From positions 248,001 to 312,000 of the forward strand of contig NZ_RBLJ01000002.1 of the NCBI RefSeq assembly GCF_003634575.1: 64,000 bases of DNA, written 5' to 3'. This document shows positions 37,343 to 44,636 of this stretch, piece by piece; within the stretch, counting starts at the first letter, position 1; each line of letters begins with the position of its first letter. The translations under genes and the position numbers were made by a program. The notes beneath the pieces are model-generated. The model was not told the origin of the DNA and did no database searches. It saw only the letters and a list, made by a program, of their open reading frames with translations. Source of the DNA: Photorhabdus asymbiotica. GTDB taxonomy: Bacteria; Pseudomonadota; Gammaproteobacteria; Enterobacterales; Enterobacteriaceae.

Positions 37343-38151
37343 ATACAGCGGAAGTAATTAATTTTCCCGCACTTCAGCGCCGGGAGGTTGTCAAAGTGGC
37401 TGATGTTGATGATGGCTATACGCGCATCGCTAATGAACTGCTTGAATCAATAATGAGTGCTGATTTAACAGCCAGGCAACTAAAAGTTGTCTTAGCGATT
37501 ATCAGAAAAACCTATGGTTTTGGTAAAAAAACAGACCGGATAACGAATACTCAGATAGCCGAGATGACAGGTATTCATCATACACATGTCTGCAAAGCAA
37601 AGAATGAAATGATTGCAATGAAAATCATTGTGTTATCTGGAAATCAAATAGGAATAAATAAGATCGTTTCTGAGTGGAGTACAGACATTAGCCGACTTAG
37701 CGAAACATTAGCCAAGTCAGCTAATAAAACATTAGCTAAGTCGGCTAATGAGGATAAGCCAAGTCAGCTAAACACAAAAGAAACTATACAAAAGAAAAAA
37801 GAAATTAATGATCCCCTTGTATCCCCTTTACCAGAAAAACCAAAACCGAAACCGAAAACTAAATTTGACCCAGCACAAGTTGAAATACCGGACTGGTTAA
37901 GCGGTGATGCTTGGGCTGAATGGGTGAGCTATCGCCAGCAATCCGGCAAACCGATTAAAACCCAGATTACTGTTACAAAGGCATTCAATTTGCTGAAGGA
38001 GTGTTTTGACGAGGGACATGATCCGGCTGATGTAATTAACACAAGCATAGCAAACGGATATCAGGGGCTGTTTAAGCCCAAATATCCACTGCGAGCTAAG
38101 CAGGGTCTGGATTTCAATAATACAGATTGGATAGATGGGCTAACGATATGA
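37339..38151 (+). CDS. Replication initiator, lambda O-like
   Basis: This 270-residue protein binds the prophage origin, which lies inside its own gene. The N-terminal 110 residues form a winged-helix DNA-binding domain (ANELLESIMSADLTARQLKVVLAIIRKTYGFGKK, then ITNTQIAEMTGIHHTHV). The middle is coded by the iterons and is poorly conserved; the C-terminal part (LSGDAWAEWVSYRQQSGKP) contacts the P-like loader. It overlaps P by four bases. Confidence 0.88.
   Translation: MNTAEVINFPALQRREVVKVADVDDGYTRIANELLESIMSADLTARQLKVVLAIIRKTYGFGKKTDRITNTQIAEMTGIHHTHVCKAKNEMIAMKIIVLSGNQIGINKIVSEWSTDISRLSETLAKSANKTLAKSANEDKPSQLNTKETIQKKKEINDPLVSPLPEKPKPKPKTKFDPAQVEIPDWLSGDAWAEWVSYRQQSGKPIKTQITVTKAFNLLKECFDEGHDPADVINTSIANGYQGLFKPKYPLRAKQGLDFNNTDWIDGLTI
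37687..37771 (+). other. Prophage replication origin: four 18-bp iterons
   Basis: Four near-identical dyad repeats of the type ATTAGCCAAGTCAGCTAA start at 37687, 37707, 37731 and 37754. Directly to the right comes an A-rich tract (ACACAAAAGAAACTATACAA and on). This is the layout of lambda ori, iterons plus AT-rich unwinding region within O. Confidence 0.85.
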
Positions 38152-38846
38152 GAAATCTTGCTACTGTGGTACAGAATCGGGATGGCGGGGCTTTGCAGGT
38201 TATGGCCGGATCTCAAAAACCACAACAGGGAACACAAGTTACAAAGCAGGCCGCAGAAATTTTCAATGAGTTATTCCGCCAGTTAAAAGGCGCTTTTCCG
38301 GCTTTGATGGCGAATATCAAAACACAGGAAGATTTTAATGAACTGCGTCGGCAATGGGTTCTCGCTTTCGCTGAGAATGGCATCAGAACCGTTGAACAAG
38401 TCAATGCCGGAATGAAAATTGCCAGGCAACAAGATACGCCATTTTTGCCATCGCCAGGGCAATTCGTCCAGTGGTGTAAACGGGGTGGTATCAAAAATGC
38501 TGGTTTACCGGATGATGCAGAGTTATATGAAATGGTGATGGACTATAGCGCCCGCCGTGGTTTGTATAGCAGCGCAGAGGCTTTCCCTTGGCAGAGCAAC
38601 GCTTGTTACTGGATTGTCACTAAATTGTATTCACAGATGCGAGGGCTGAATTTAACTGAGTCTGAGTTACGCAAACGTTGTAGTCAGGAGCTGATTAGCA
38701 TGTCTCGCAGAATGGAATCAGGCGAGCAAATACCAGCGCCAGTTAAGCAGATCCCGAAGTTGCATATTCCAGTTAGCAATGAGCGGGCATTAAATCGTCT
38801 GGCGGAAATCAGACGGAAATTCAATTTACACAAGAAGGATTTTTAA
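38148..38846 (+). CDS. Replication protein, lambda P-like helicase loader
   Basis: About 232 residues from the ATG at 38148, which overlaps the stop of O (ATGA); a start at 38127 is also open. The segment FNELFRQLKGAFPALM and the conserved PFLPSPGQFVQWCK fit the P family, which brings the host DnaB helicase to O at the origin. Like lambda P it has no ATPase motif. Confidence 0.88.
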   Translation: MRNLATVVQNRDGGALQVMAGSQKPQQGTQVTKQAAEIFNELFRQLKGAFPALMANIKTQEDFNELRRQWVLAFAENGIRTVEQVNAGMKIARQQDTPFLPSPGQFVQWCKRGGIKNAGLPDDAELYEMVMDYSARRGLYSSAEAFPWQSNACYWIVTKLYSQMRGLNLTESELRKRCSQELISMSRRMESGEQIPAPVKQIPKLHIPVSNERALNRLAEIRRKFNLHKKDF

Positions 38847-38847
38847 G

Positions 38848-39171
38848 ATGAAAATTAAAACAGAAAATTTAACAGGCCGTGCGCTGGATTATGCTGTTGC
38901 TATTTGCGATGGATGGGATTCAGATTACTTGATTAAAAATCCAGAGAATATCCCTGAATATTCTACGGAATGGAGTGAATGCGGCCCGTTAATTGATGAG
39001 TTTTTTGTCAGTATCATAGAGCGCGGCGATTGTTGGTGTGCAGATCGTCCGGGATTTGATGTCATGACGGGAAAAACTGCAAAAGAGGCTATTTGTCGTG
39101 CTATTGCAATAGAGCTTGATGATGAAATTGAAATTCCTGATGAGCTATTGGAGCCTGGAATAAGAGAGTAA
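38848..39171 (+). CDS. DUF2591/NinX-like protein
   Basis: A 107-residue acidic protein. ENLTGRALDYAVAICDGW at the start and the middle segment WSECGPLIDEF fit the DUF2591 (NinX) family common in the nin region of lambdoid phages. Function unknown. Confidence 0.75.
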   Translation: MKIKTENLTGRALDYAVAICDGWDSDYLIKNPENIPEYSTEWSECGPLIDEFFVSIIERGDCWCADRPGFDVMTGKTAKEAICRAIAIELDDEIEIPDELLEPGIRE

Positions 39172-39185
39172 ACGATGGGGGTTAG

Positions 39186-39632
39186 ATGCAAATAGAAATG
39201 ATTAAAAACGCGGGTGGGGTATTTGCTCCAGTATTTGAACGTGATCTACCCCGGTTAACAAAATTCAAAAATGGCGAGCAATATACGGCTGAATTTAAAT
39301 TAACAAGAAATCCCGCATTTCACAGAAAGATGTTCGCCTTTTTTAATTTCTGCTTTGAGCATTGGGCGGCTGATAAAGCAGGATTAGAAAATATGGACGA
39401 GCATAGTCAGTTTGATAGATTCAGAAAAGACTTAACAATTCTTGCTGGGTTCTATGAGCAGACAGTCAGATTAAATGGAGAAATCAGAACGGAAGCAAAA
39501 AGCCTGGCATACGCAAGTATGGATCAAGACGAATTCGAGCGTTGTTACAATGCAATGATTAATGCCGCGCTTAAGCATATTTTCAAAAGTGCTGATAAAT
39601 TAACAGAGAATCGATTGTTATCGTTTTTTTAA
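39186..39632 (+). CDS. DUF1367 family prophage protein
   Basis: A 148-residue protein with the family signature LTRNPAFHRKMFAFFNFCFEHW. DUF1367 proteins stand among nin genes in lambda-type phages of enterobacteria. The function is unknown; it overlaps no neighbour. Confidence 0.8.
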   Translation: MQIEMIKNAGGVFAPVFERDLPRLTKFKNGEQYTAEFKLTRNPAFHRKMFAFFNFCFEHWAADKAGLENMDEHSQFDRFRKDLTILAGFYEQTVRLNGEIRTEAKSLAYASMDQDEFERCYNAMINAALKHIFKSADKLTENRLLSFF

Positions 39633-39652
39633 TTAAAACAGGAGCAAGATAG

Positions 39653-39844
39653 ATGATAGCGGGCAATAAACACTGGTGTAACTTCTGTGGTAAATCGCAA
39701 GATGAAGTAAACGCGATAGTGTCGGGCAACAACGTTGATATTTGTGACGGTTGCGTTCTTCGCTGTGTTGCGACGCTAGTATTGAAAAATGGAAATAAAT
39801 TAAATGAGTCAACAAACATCACAGACTCAGCGAGTCATCAATAA
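39653..39844 (+). CDS. Stand-alone ClpX-type C4 zinc finger protein
   Basis: This 63-residue protein consists of one treble-clef zinc finger with [11 protein letters not shown] and ICDGCVLRC, close to the N-terminal domain of ClpX (CSFCGKSQHEV, ICDECVDLC). In ClpX this domain dimerises and docks adaptors such as SspB. Here the AAA+ part is absent. It could compete for adaptors or pair with host ClpX, but neither is shown. It overlaps the ninE-like gene by 41 bases. Confidence 0.8.
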   Translation: MIAGNKHWCNFCGKSQDEVNAIVSGNNVDICDGCVLRCVATLVLKNGNKLNESTNITDSASHQ

Positions 39845-39992
39845 TCTAATCTATAAAGTCCCGCCCAATAAATCAAAGCCAATTCCCACAGAGTCCGAAG
39901 TGAAAACGTTTGATTACGTTTATAAACTATTGCGTGCGAAGTGGGATCGGAGGAGAAATAGAAATGAAAAAACCAGCGAGACGGAAATGTAA
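39804..39992 (+). CDS. NinE-like protein
   Basis: 62 residues. The part [21 protein letters not shown] aligns with [21 protein letters not shown] of lambda NinE, and both end with a W-x-RRR basic segment. The function is unknown. It overlaps genes on both sides. Confidence 0.75.
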   Translation: MSQQTSQTQRVINNLIYKVPPNKSKPIPTESEVKTFDYVYKLLRAKWDRRRNRNEKTSETEM

Positions 39993-40563
39993 AATATGCT
40001 GTGAGTGGTTTATGCCGAAATATCAAAATATATGGTGGTGTAATCCCGAACATGGCGCGGAATTAGCAATCAGAAAAAGAAATAGAGACAAAGAAAAAGC
40101 AGAGCGGGCACTTAAAAAGAAACAGCAACAGGAATTAACAGAAAAGAAAGATAAACTCAAAGCCCGTCGATTAGCAGTCAAGCCTCTCTCATATTTCAGA
40201 AATCAAGCGCAACAGGCATTTAATGCATTTATCAGAGAAAGAGATAAAGACCTGCCATGCATTAGCTGCGGGAGATTTCATAAGGGACAATATCAAGCGG
40301 GACATTATCGAACAACTAAAGCTCATCCAGAATTAAGATTTGATGAAGACAATTGTCACAAACAATGCTCTGCATGTAATAACTATTTATCAGGAAATAT
40401 AATTAACTATAAACCCAAGTTGATTGAGAAAATTGGGCAAGAAAGGTTTGATGCTCTAATGATGCCAAAGCCATTGATAAAATGGCGGCGTGAAGATTAC
40501 GAACGTATTTGTGATGAGTATCGTGCAAAACTCAGGAGCTTAAGCAATGACAATCTTCACTGA
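39964..40563 (+). CDS. NinG-like recombination protein
   Basis: 199 residues from the ATG at 39964 ([10 protein letters not shown]), which has a CGGAGGAG site. NinG (Rap) proteins cleave branched recombination intermediates. Conserved parts are the zinc ribbon CKICCEWF, the Lys-rich helix, and PCISCGRFHKGQYQAGHY with CSACNNYLSGN, an HNH-like core. Confidence 0.9.
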   Translation: MKKPARRKCKICCEWFMPKYQNIWWCNPEHGAELAIRKRNRDKEKAERALKKKQQQELTEKKDKLKARRLAVKPLSYFRNQAQQAFNAFIRERDKDLPCISCGRFHKGQYQAGHYRTTKAHPELRFDEDNCHKQCSACNNYLSGNIINYKPKLIEKIGQERFDALMMPKPLIKWRREDYERICDEYRAKLRSLSNDNLH

Positions 40564-40759
40564 TATTGGAGCAGCAATTGAAGAAGCCAGGTTTAGGAGT
40601 GGTATTACAGGCAGGTCATTTGCAGTCCTGCAATGCAGATATGGTTCACTGAAAGTTATTCAGGATCGAATAATCAGGGGCAAAAAACACTCAGTCATGT
40701 TCTCAACTAAATATGACAAATATCATTCAGTATTGCCGGGGGTCAGAGATGGGAGTTAA
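40547..40759 (+). CDS. Hypothetical prophage protein, 70 residues
   Basis: Overlaps the NinG-like gene by 17 bases and the DUF1133 gene by 11, in a tightly packed operon. DIGAAIEEARFRSGITGRSFAVLQ and RGKKHSVMFSTKYDKYH show no domain that I know. The upstream overlap suggests it is translated. Confidence 0.5.
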   Translation: MTIFTDIGAAIEEARFRSGITGRSFAVLQCRYGSLKVIQDRIIRGKKHSVMFSTKYDKYHSVLPGVRDGS

Positions 40760-41237
40760 AGAATATGAACTCACTAAAGAGCAACACGACTGGATTGATA
40801 GCTGGTTAAGTTTATGGGGAGCGTGGGTTTATAGTGGTCGTATAGGTAAGTGCCAGATAAACATGATTTATAAGTTTATGGTGAGCGTAAAACCAAGTAA
40901 TAACAAAACACGGCAGATGTGCAATGATGATGATGGAATGTTGATTTCTCGGGTCGTCGATTCCGTCATGTTCATTGACAAGAAAGCCTACGGCATTTTA
41001 CTGAGTTATTACGCTCACGGTGCCTCAAAACTGTCAATCGCATCTTACTATCACAGGGTCGCAAATCCCCGCAAAATGATGACCCGATCTGGAGGAAGGC
41101 TTAAGAAACCATCTCGCGGAACGTGTCGTCGTGAAGTGGATGAGATTCTAAATGCAAGCACCTATCTTTTGTATCAACCTCTGAAAAATGCGCTTAATTC
41201 ACGTAAACGTGTAGAGAAAATTAAAAAGATTTTATAG
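40749..41237 (+). CDS. DUF1133 protein, probable Q-like late antiterminator
   Basis: 162 residues from the ATG at 40749 (MGVKEYEL). The family segments YGILLSYYAHGASKLSIASYYHR and CRREVDEILNASTYLLYQPLKNAL match DUF1133, often listed as antitermination protein Q-like. It stands in the Q position, just before a promoter, several hairpin terminators and the lysis genes. The role as late activator is inferred from family and place. Confidence 0.72.
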   Translation: MGVKEYELTKEQHDWIDSWLSLWGAWVYSGRIGKCQINMIYKFMVSVKPSNNKTRQMCNDDDGMLISRVVDSVMFIDKKAYGILLSYYAHGASKLSIASYYHRVANPRKMMTRSGGRLKKPSRGTCRREVDEILNASTYLLYQPLKNALNSRKRVEKIKKIL

Positions 41238-41243
41238 AACGTG

Positions 41244-41272
41244 TTGACATTAATGAGCAAATGAGCAATACT
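41244..41272 (+). promoter_or_regulatory. Candidate late promoter (pR'-like)
   Basis: TTGACA at 41244-41249, a 17-base spacer and AATACT at 41267-41272. It is the first strong -35 after the Q-like gene and is followed within 60 bases by a terminator hairpin, as is pR' in lambda. Confidence 0.55.
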
Positions 41273-41324
41273 TTTTGGTAAGATTGCCTTAAGTGTCTCT
41301 TAGGTGTCTTAACCGAATCTCAGT

Positions 41325-41347
41325 CCTCGCCATCTCGCGGGGCTTTT
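41325..41347 (+). terminator. Terminator 1 downstream of late promoter
   Basis: CCTCGC (41325-41330) pairs with GCGGGG (41337-41342), followed by CTTTTC. With the next hairpin it would stop transcripts from the candidate late promoter unless the Q-like protein acts. Confidence 0.6.
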
Positions 41348-41405
41348 CATTTTCGCCGCCGCAACTTTTCAACACTCCAACCTTGTTGCGGTTGGCGACA
41401 ATTCA

Positions 41406-41429
41406 GGCTACGCATAGCGTGGCCTTTTT
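41406..41429 (+). terminator. Terminator 2 downstream of late promoter
   Basis: An eight-base stem, GGCTACGC with GCGTGGCC, around ATA and then five T. A third hairpin (GGCTGCG/CGCGGCC at 41860-41879, followed by TTTTC) lies before the holin. Confidence 0.75.
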
Positions 41430-41466
41430 CACACGATTAGTCTCTATGTCTTTATAAAGGTGATGT

Positions 41467-41589
41467 ATGGAAAAGAAAGATAATGAGCATGAGAAGAAAT
41501 CGCCAGCGAAGCAAATAGCAAACATGCTCATCAGAGATATAGAAGGGTTTATTCAAGCTCACCAACAATGTCGCGAACAAAAGTCTTAA
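41467..41589 (+). CDS. Small prophage protein, 40 residues
   Basis: MEKKDNEHEKKSPAKQIAN is followed by a helix ending in CREQKS; AAGGTGATGT lies before the ATG. Its last 41 bases overlap, on the opposite strand, the end of the IraP-like gene. Known only from this reading. Confidence 0.4.
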   Translation: MEKKDNEHEKKSPAKQIANMLIRDIEGFIQAHQQCREQKS

Positions 41590-41770
41590 CTTGTTCGATG
41601 TCACTTGTGTATTCAGGGTGATTGTCGGTAGCTATTTTAAATGTAGACTCGACATTAGATGATAACTCTTTCTTTTGCTGAGTAGTTAAAGTTGGCAGAA
41701 TGGACTTTACAACTACTTTTAATGCGACAATCTGGCACTCTAATTTGTTTAATTGTTCCGCACTCATCAA
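41549..41770 (-). CDS. IraP-like anti-adaptor candidate (sigma-S stabilisation)
   Basis: A 73-residue helical protein read against the late operon, with a strong GAGGAGAAATTG site (start at 41767 or 41770). From LECQIVALKVVVKSIL onward it aligns without gaps over about 60 residues with E. coli IraP (LCAQVEALEIIVTAML), although identity is modest. IraP binds RssB and thereby saves RpoS from ClpXP. A prophage copy could keep sigma-S high in the lysogen. The gene has its own direction between Q and lysis, as morons do. The assignment is by remembered similarity only. Confidence 0.5.
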   Translation of the reverse strand: MMSAEQLNKLECQIVALKVVVKSILPTLTTQQKKELSSNVESTFKIATDNHPEYTSDIEQVKTFVRDIVGELE

Positions 41771-41933
41771 TTTCTCCTCGTTTGTATTGTTACTTTTGGC
41801 GATTTAACGATAGCAGATAGAGGAATGTGCTGCCAGTCGCTTGCTGGCAACACTTCAAGGGCTGCGATCTGACGCGGCCTTTTCTTTTCACGCCCGTATT
41901 CGCGGGGACTTAATCCCCAGCGGGGGTGGAAAT

Positions 41934-42269
41934 ATGAAACTCATGGATAAGCAGCCTGATATATGGATGCAGCTATGGCTATGGCTGCTGTCAGTCAAAG
42001 AGCAAGGTATTGGTGCGGCACTGGCTGCGACAATGGCGTATCTCAGAGGCCGCTATAACGGGGGTAAGTTCTGGAAGACGATCATTGACGCAATGATGTG
42101 CGCGCTTATTGCGTGGTTCATTCGTGACTTACTCGTCTTCTTAAATTTAAGTACGGACCTGGCTTATATCGGCAGCGTCATTATTGGTTATCTGGGAACT
42201 GACTTTTTTGGTCAATTGATGCGTGGGACTTTACGTAATAAAGCGGGAGTATCTGATGCAAATCAGTGA
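41934..42269 (+). CDS. Lambda S-like holin
   Basis: 111 residues, clearly homologous to lambda [25 protein letters not shown], then [11 protein letters not shown] and [13 protein letters not shown]. Three membrane helices (class I holin). It forms holes in the inner membrane that release the endolysin. The start MKLMDK has two Met three codons apart, like the MKM start of S that yields holin and antiholin. Confidence 0.93.
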   Translation: MKLMDKQPDIWMQLWLWLLSVKEQGIGAALAATMAYLRGRYNGGKFWKTIIDAMMCALIAWFIRDLLVFLNLSTDLAYIGSVIIGYLGTDFFGQLMRGTLRNKAGVSDANQ

Positions 42270-42681
42270 GAAAGGGTTAGCGAAACTCAAAGGCTATGAG
42301 GGTTGTAGCTTAACTTCATACCGTTGTCCCGCAGGGGTATGGACAATCGGCTATGGTCATACTTTGGGCGTCAAGCCCGGCGATGCAATCACAGAGCAAC
42401 AAGCAGAGCAGTTCTTGCTTGATGACTTAGCGCCGGTTTACATCACAATTGAGCATAACGTTAAAGTAAAACTGACGCAGGGCCAGTTTGATGCACTGTG
42501 TTCATTTATCTTCAACTGTGGTGCCGGTGCTTTCGTCCGTTCTACTTTGCTTAAGAAACTCAATGCTGGTGACTACAACGGCGCAGCCAATGAGTTTATG
42601 AGATGGAATATGGCTGGTGGGAGAATATTACCGGGGCTGGATGCTCGCAGGGCATCGGAAAAAACGATGTTTTTATCATGA
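42256..42681 (+). CDS. Endolysin, phage lysozyme (GH24)
   Basis: 141 residues from the ATG at 42256, which overlaps the holin. The catalytic pattern E-x8-C-x5-T of GH24 muramidases is present ([23 protein letters not shown]; Cys in place of the more common Asp, as in a known subgroup). There is no signal or SAR helix at the N-terminus, so export depends on the holin. Confidence 0.94.
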   Translation: MQISEKGLAKLKGYEGCSLTSYRCPAGVWTIGYGHTLGVKPGDAITEQQAEQFLLDDLAPVYITIEHNVKVKLTQGQFDALCSFIFNCGAGAFVRSTLLKKLNAGDYNGAANEFMRWNMAGGRILPGLDARRASEKTMFLS

Positions 42682-43127
42682 AATTCAACGCTCACTACTA
42701 CACGCTTATTGCGCTGATTATTGTCTCACTGACAGCTTATTACTATCGCTCTGCATTACAGAAAGAGCGGCATGTAACAAAGCAACAGCAAGAAGACATT
42801 CAGCAACTTACTGACACTATCAGCTATCAAAATTCGCATATCACAATGCTAGCTGAATTAGACAATAAGCATACAAAGGAGCTAGCCAATGCCAAATCTG
42901 AAATCGATGGCCTTCGTGATGATGTTGCTGCAGGTCGTCGGAGGTTGCGTATCGCGGCCACCTGTCCAAAGAGCGAAGCCGGTTCCCCCTCCGGCGTGGT
43001 TAATGCAAGCACCGCCCGACCTACTAACTCCTCTATCAGGGATTATTGGACCCTCAGAGAGCGAATAGCGGTAGTTAATCAGCAGGTGTTGGGCTTGCAG
43101 GACTACATCAAAACTCAGTGTCAGTAA
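42678..43127 (+). CDS. Spanin inner-membrane subunit Rz
   Basis: 149 residues from the ATG at 42678, which overlaps the endolysin stop. An N-terminal membrane anchor (YTLIALIIVSLTAYYY) is followed by a long coiled coil in the periplasm (KQQQEDIQQLTDTISYQNS). With Rz1 it links inner and outer membranes and disrupts the latter at lysis. Confidence 0.9.
   Translation: MKFNAHYYTLIALIIVSLTAYYYRSALQKERHVTKQQQEDIQQLTDTISYQNSHITMLAELDNKHTKELANAKSEIDGLRDDVAAGRRRLRIAATCPKSEAGSPSGVVNASTARPTNSSIRDYWTLRERIAVVNQQVLGLQDYIKTQCQ
42889..43068 (+). CDS. Spanin outer-membrane lipoprotein Rz1, nested in Rz
   Basis: A 59-residue frame entirely within Rz, shifted by one base. Signal peptide MPNLKSMAFVMMLLQ with lipobox VGGC (Cys20), and a mature part rich in Pro (RPPVQRAKPVPPPAW). 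AAGGAG stands 8 bases before the ATG. This is the classic Rz/Rz1 embedded arrangement. Confidence 0.9.
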   Translation: MPNLKSMAFVMMLLQVVGGCVSRPPVQRAKPVPPPAWLMQAPPDLLTPLSGIIGPSESE

Positions 43128-43130
43128 CAG

Positions 43131-43154
43131 CCCCAGATTGACTGGGGTTTTTTC
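43131..43154 (+). terminator. Terminator after the lysis cassette
   Basis: CCCCAG (43131-43136) pairs with CTGGGG (43142-43147) around ATTGA, followed by six T. It separates the lysis genes from the antirepressor-like gene. Confidence 0.88.
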
Positions 43155-43290
43155 TATCTAGCGTATTCACACACGCATTTATTTCTAAACGCAGAACCTT
43201 ACAGAAAGCGAACCTGAGAAAACCGTTAAATGGTATTTCTGCGGGCGGTATTTCTGTGTGAACAGGTTCGTCTTTCTATAGGGTAATACC

Positions 43291-43875
43291 ATGACTACAT
43301 CATTAACTTTCAAAAATCACACTGTTGTTCCTTTCGATAATGGCGATGGGAAAATTTGGTTTACTAGTAAACAGGTTGCAACATTACTTGATTATTCCAA
43401 AACCAAGTCAGTAACCAATTTGTATAACGTTAATTCTGATGAGTTCACTCCAGCTATGACCGAGGTCATTACAAGAGTGACCTCGAAAGAATCAGACACT
43501 TACAGCAATTTAAAGACGAAAGTTCGCATATTTTCTCTTCGAGGTCTTTATTTACTGGGGATGCTGGCAGATACACCTGTAGCTAAGGATTTGCGTAAGT
43601 GGGTGTTGGACTTGATAGAAAAAGAAAGTCAGCCCCAGGATTTATCATTGATGGATATAAACAGCTTGAAAGAGCTGACAATCGGTGAGATGCAAAATCG
43701 CTTGGTAGCTGCCAATAAGTGGTCTTTCGAGAATTTTGGAAGAAAGGGTAGCAATTTGATGAATCTGCGAAAACGCCACCTTAAGAAACTCCGTAAGGCT
43801 GAAAAGGCCATTCTGGATTTGTCGCAGCTTACGTTACCCGGCTTTGATGACTTCCCGGACGGAGAACCTGCATGA
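43291..43875 (+). CDS. Bro-N-type antirepressor-like protein
   Basis: A 194-residue protein. Residues 1-110 fit the Bro-N/antirepressor N-terminal domain (VPFDNGDGKIWFTSKQVATLLDYSK, then RIFSLRGLYLLGMLADTPVAKDLRKWVLD). The C-terminal part is basic and helical. Such proteins inactivate repressors of the same or another phage. It lies between lysis and packaging genes. Confidence 0.75.
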   Translation: MTTSLTFKNHTVVPFDNGDGKIWFTSKQVATLLDYSKTKSVTNLYNVNSDEFTPAMTEVITRVTSKESDTYSNLKTKVRIFSLRGLYLLGMLADTPVAKDLRKWVLDLIEKESQPQDLSLMDINSLKELTIGEMQNRLVAANKWSFENFGRKGSNLMNLRKRHLKKLRKAEKAILDLSQLTLPGFDDFPDGEPA

Positions 43876-44084
43876 ATCATGAGCAATTCATAGCGAAGAA
43901 CGTACAAGCCGAGTTAACCAAGCTCGGTTTTTCTTCATCTATTGCGTGCATGGCAAGTGACAAAGCGGTCGATCACTATCGAAGAGCTTCATCAGCGAGT
44001 CGTAAGGGCAAGATGTACGATGACTGTTTGCATATTGCTAAAGTGTGGGCGAGTAAATATAGCTCAGTCAGGCCATCAAAGTAA
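43872..44084 (+). CDS. Hypothetical prophage protein, 70 residues
   Basis: Overlaps the previous gene by 4 bases (ATGA). EQFIAKNVQAELTKLGFSSSIACMASDKAVDHYRR looks like a small helical DNA- or protein-binding domain. No function known. Confidence 0.6.
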   Translation: MNHEQFIAKNVQAELTKLGFSSSIACMASDKAVDHYRRASSASRKGKMYDDCLHIAKVWASKYSSVRPSK

Positions 44085-44198
44085 CTCATTCAGAGCATTC
44101 TGCTGACAGAGTGCTAGATAGTAGTTATTCAATCCGAGACGGTATTTAAAATGCCGGGGATTTATTAAACCGGGAAGTATAAAGTTCTAAATTGAACC

Positions 44199-44219
44199 GG
44201 TCGCTTCGGCGGCCTTTTT
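44199..44219 (+). terminator. UUCG-loop hairpin before the terminase genes
   Basis: GGTCGC-TTCG-GCGGCC followed by TTTTTA, just 15 bases before terS. Either a weak terminator that the Q-like protein overrides, or a structure near the packaging site. Confidence 0.6.
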
Positions 44220-44234
44220 ATTTAAGGGAAAGAG

Positions 44235-44636
44235 ATGGGACAACAAACAAATCAAGTTGGTTGCCCTACCAAACTGAATGATGAGTTGATTTCTAGGGCA
44301 AAGGAATATCTATACGGCGGTTATGTTGAGCACGAGGCTGTTATTCCGAGCGTCGCGGGTTTAGCGTGTTATTTGGATATTGCACGCTCTACTATCTACG
44401 AATATGCAAAACAATCAAATGAGTTTTCGGACACGTTAGAAGGGATTTTGGCGCTACAAGAAAGCAAGCTGATTAACAAAGGACTCGTGGGAGAATTTAA
44501 TGCCACAATCACTAAGCTGATGTTGGCTAATCATGGCTACTCAGATAAACAAGAAATCGATCACCGTTCCCCTGATGGTTCTATGTCTCCAAAGCCAACT
44601 ACTATCAGGCTCGTTGGAGTCGAGCCAAAACAATGA
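44235..44636 (+). CDS. Terminase small subunit
   Basis: A 133-residue protein with an N-terminal DNA-binding helix-turn-helix (SVAGLACYLDIARSTIYEYAKQS) and a helical oligomerisation part (ALQESKLINKGLVGEFNATITKLMLANHGY), both typical of small terminase subunits that recognise the packaging site. It overlaps terL by 4 bases. Confidence 0.85.
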   Translation: MGQQTNQVGCPTKLNDELISRAKEYLYGGYVEHEAVIPSVAGLACYLDIARSTIYEYAKQSNEFSDTLEGILALQESKLINKGLVGEFNATITKLMLANHGYSDKQEIDHRSPDGSMSPKPTTIRLVGVEPKQ

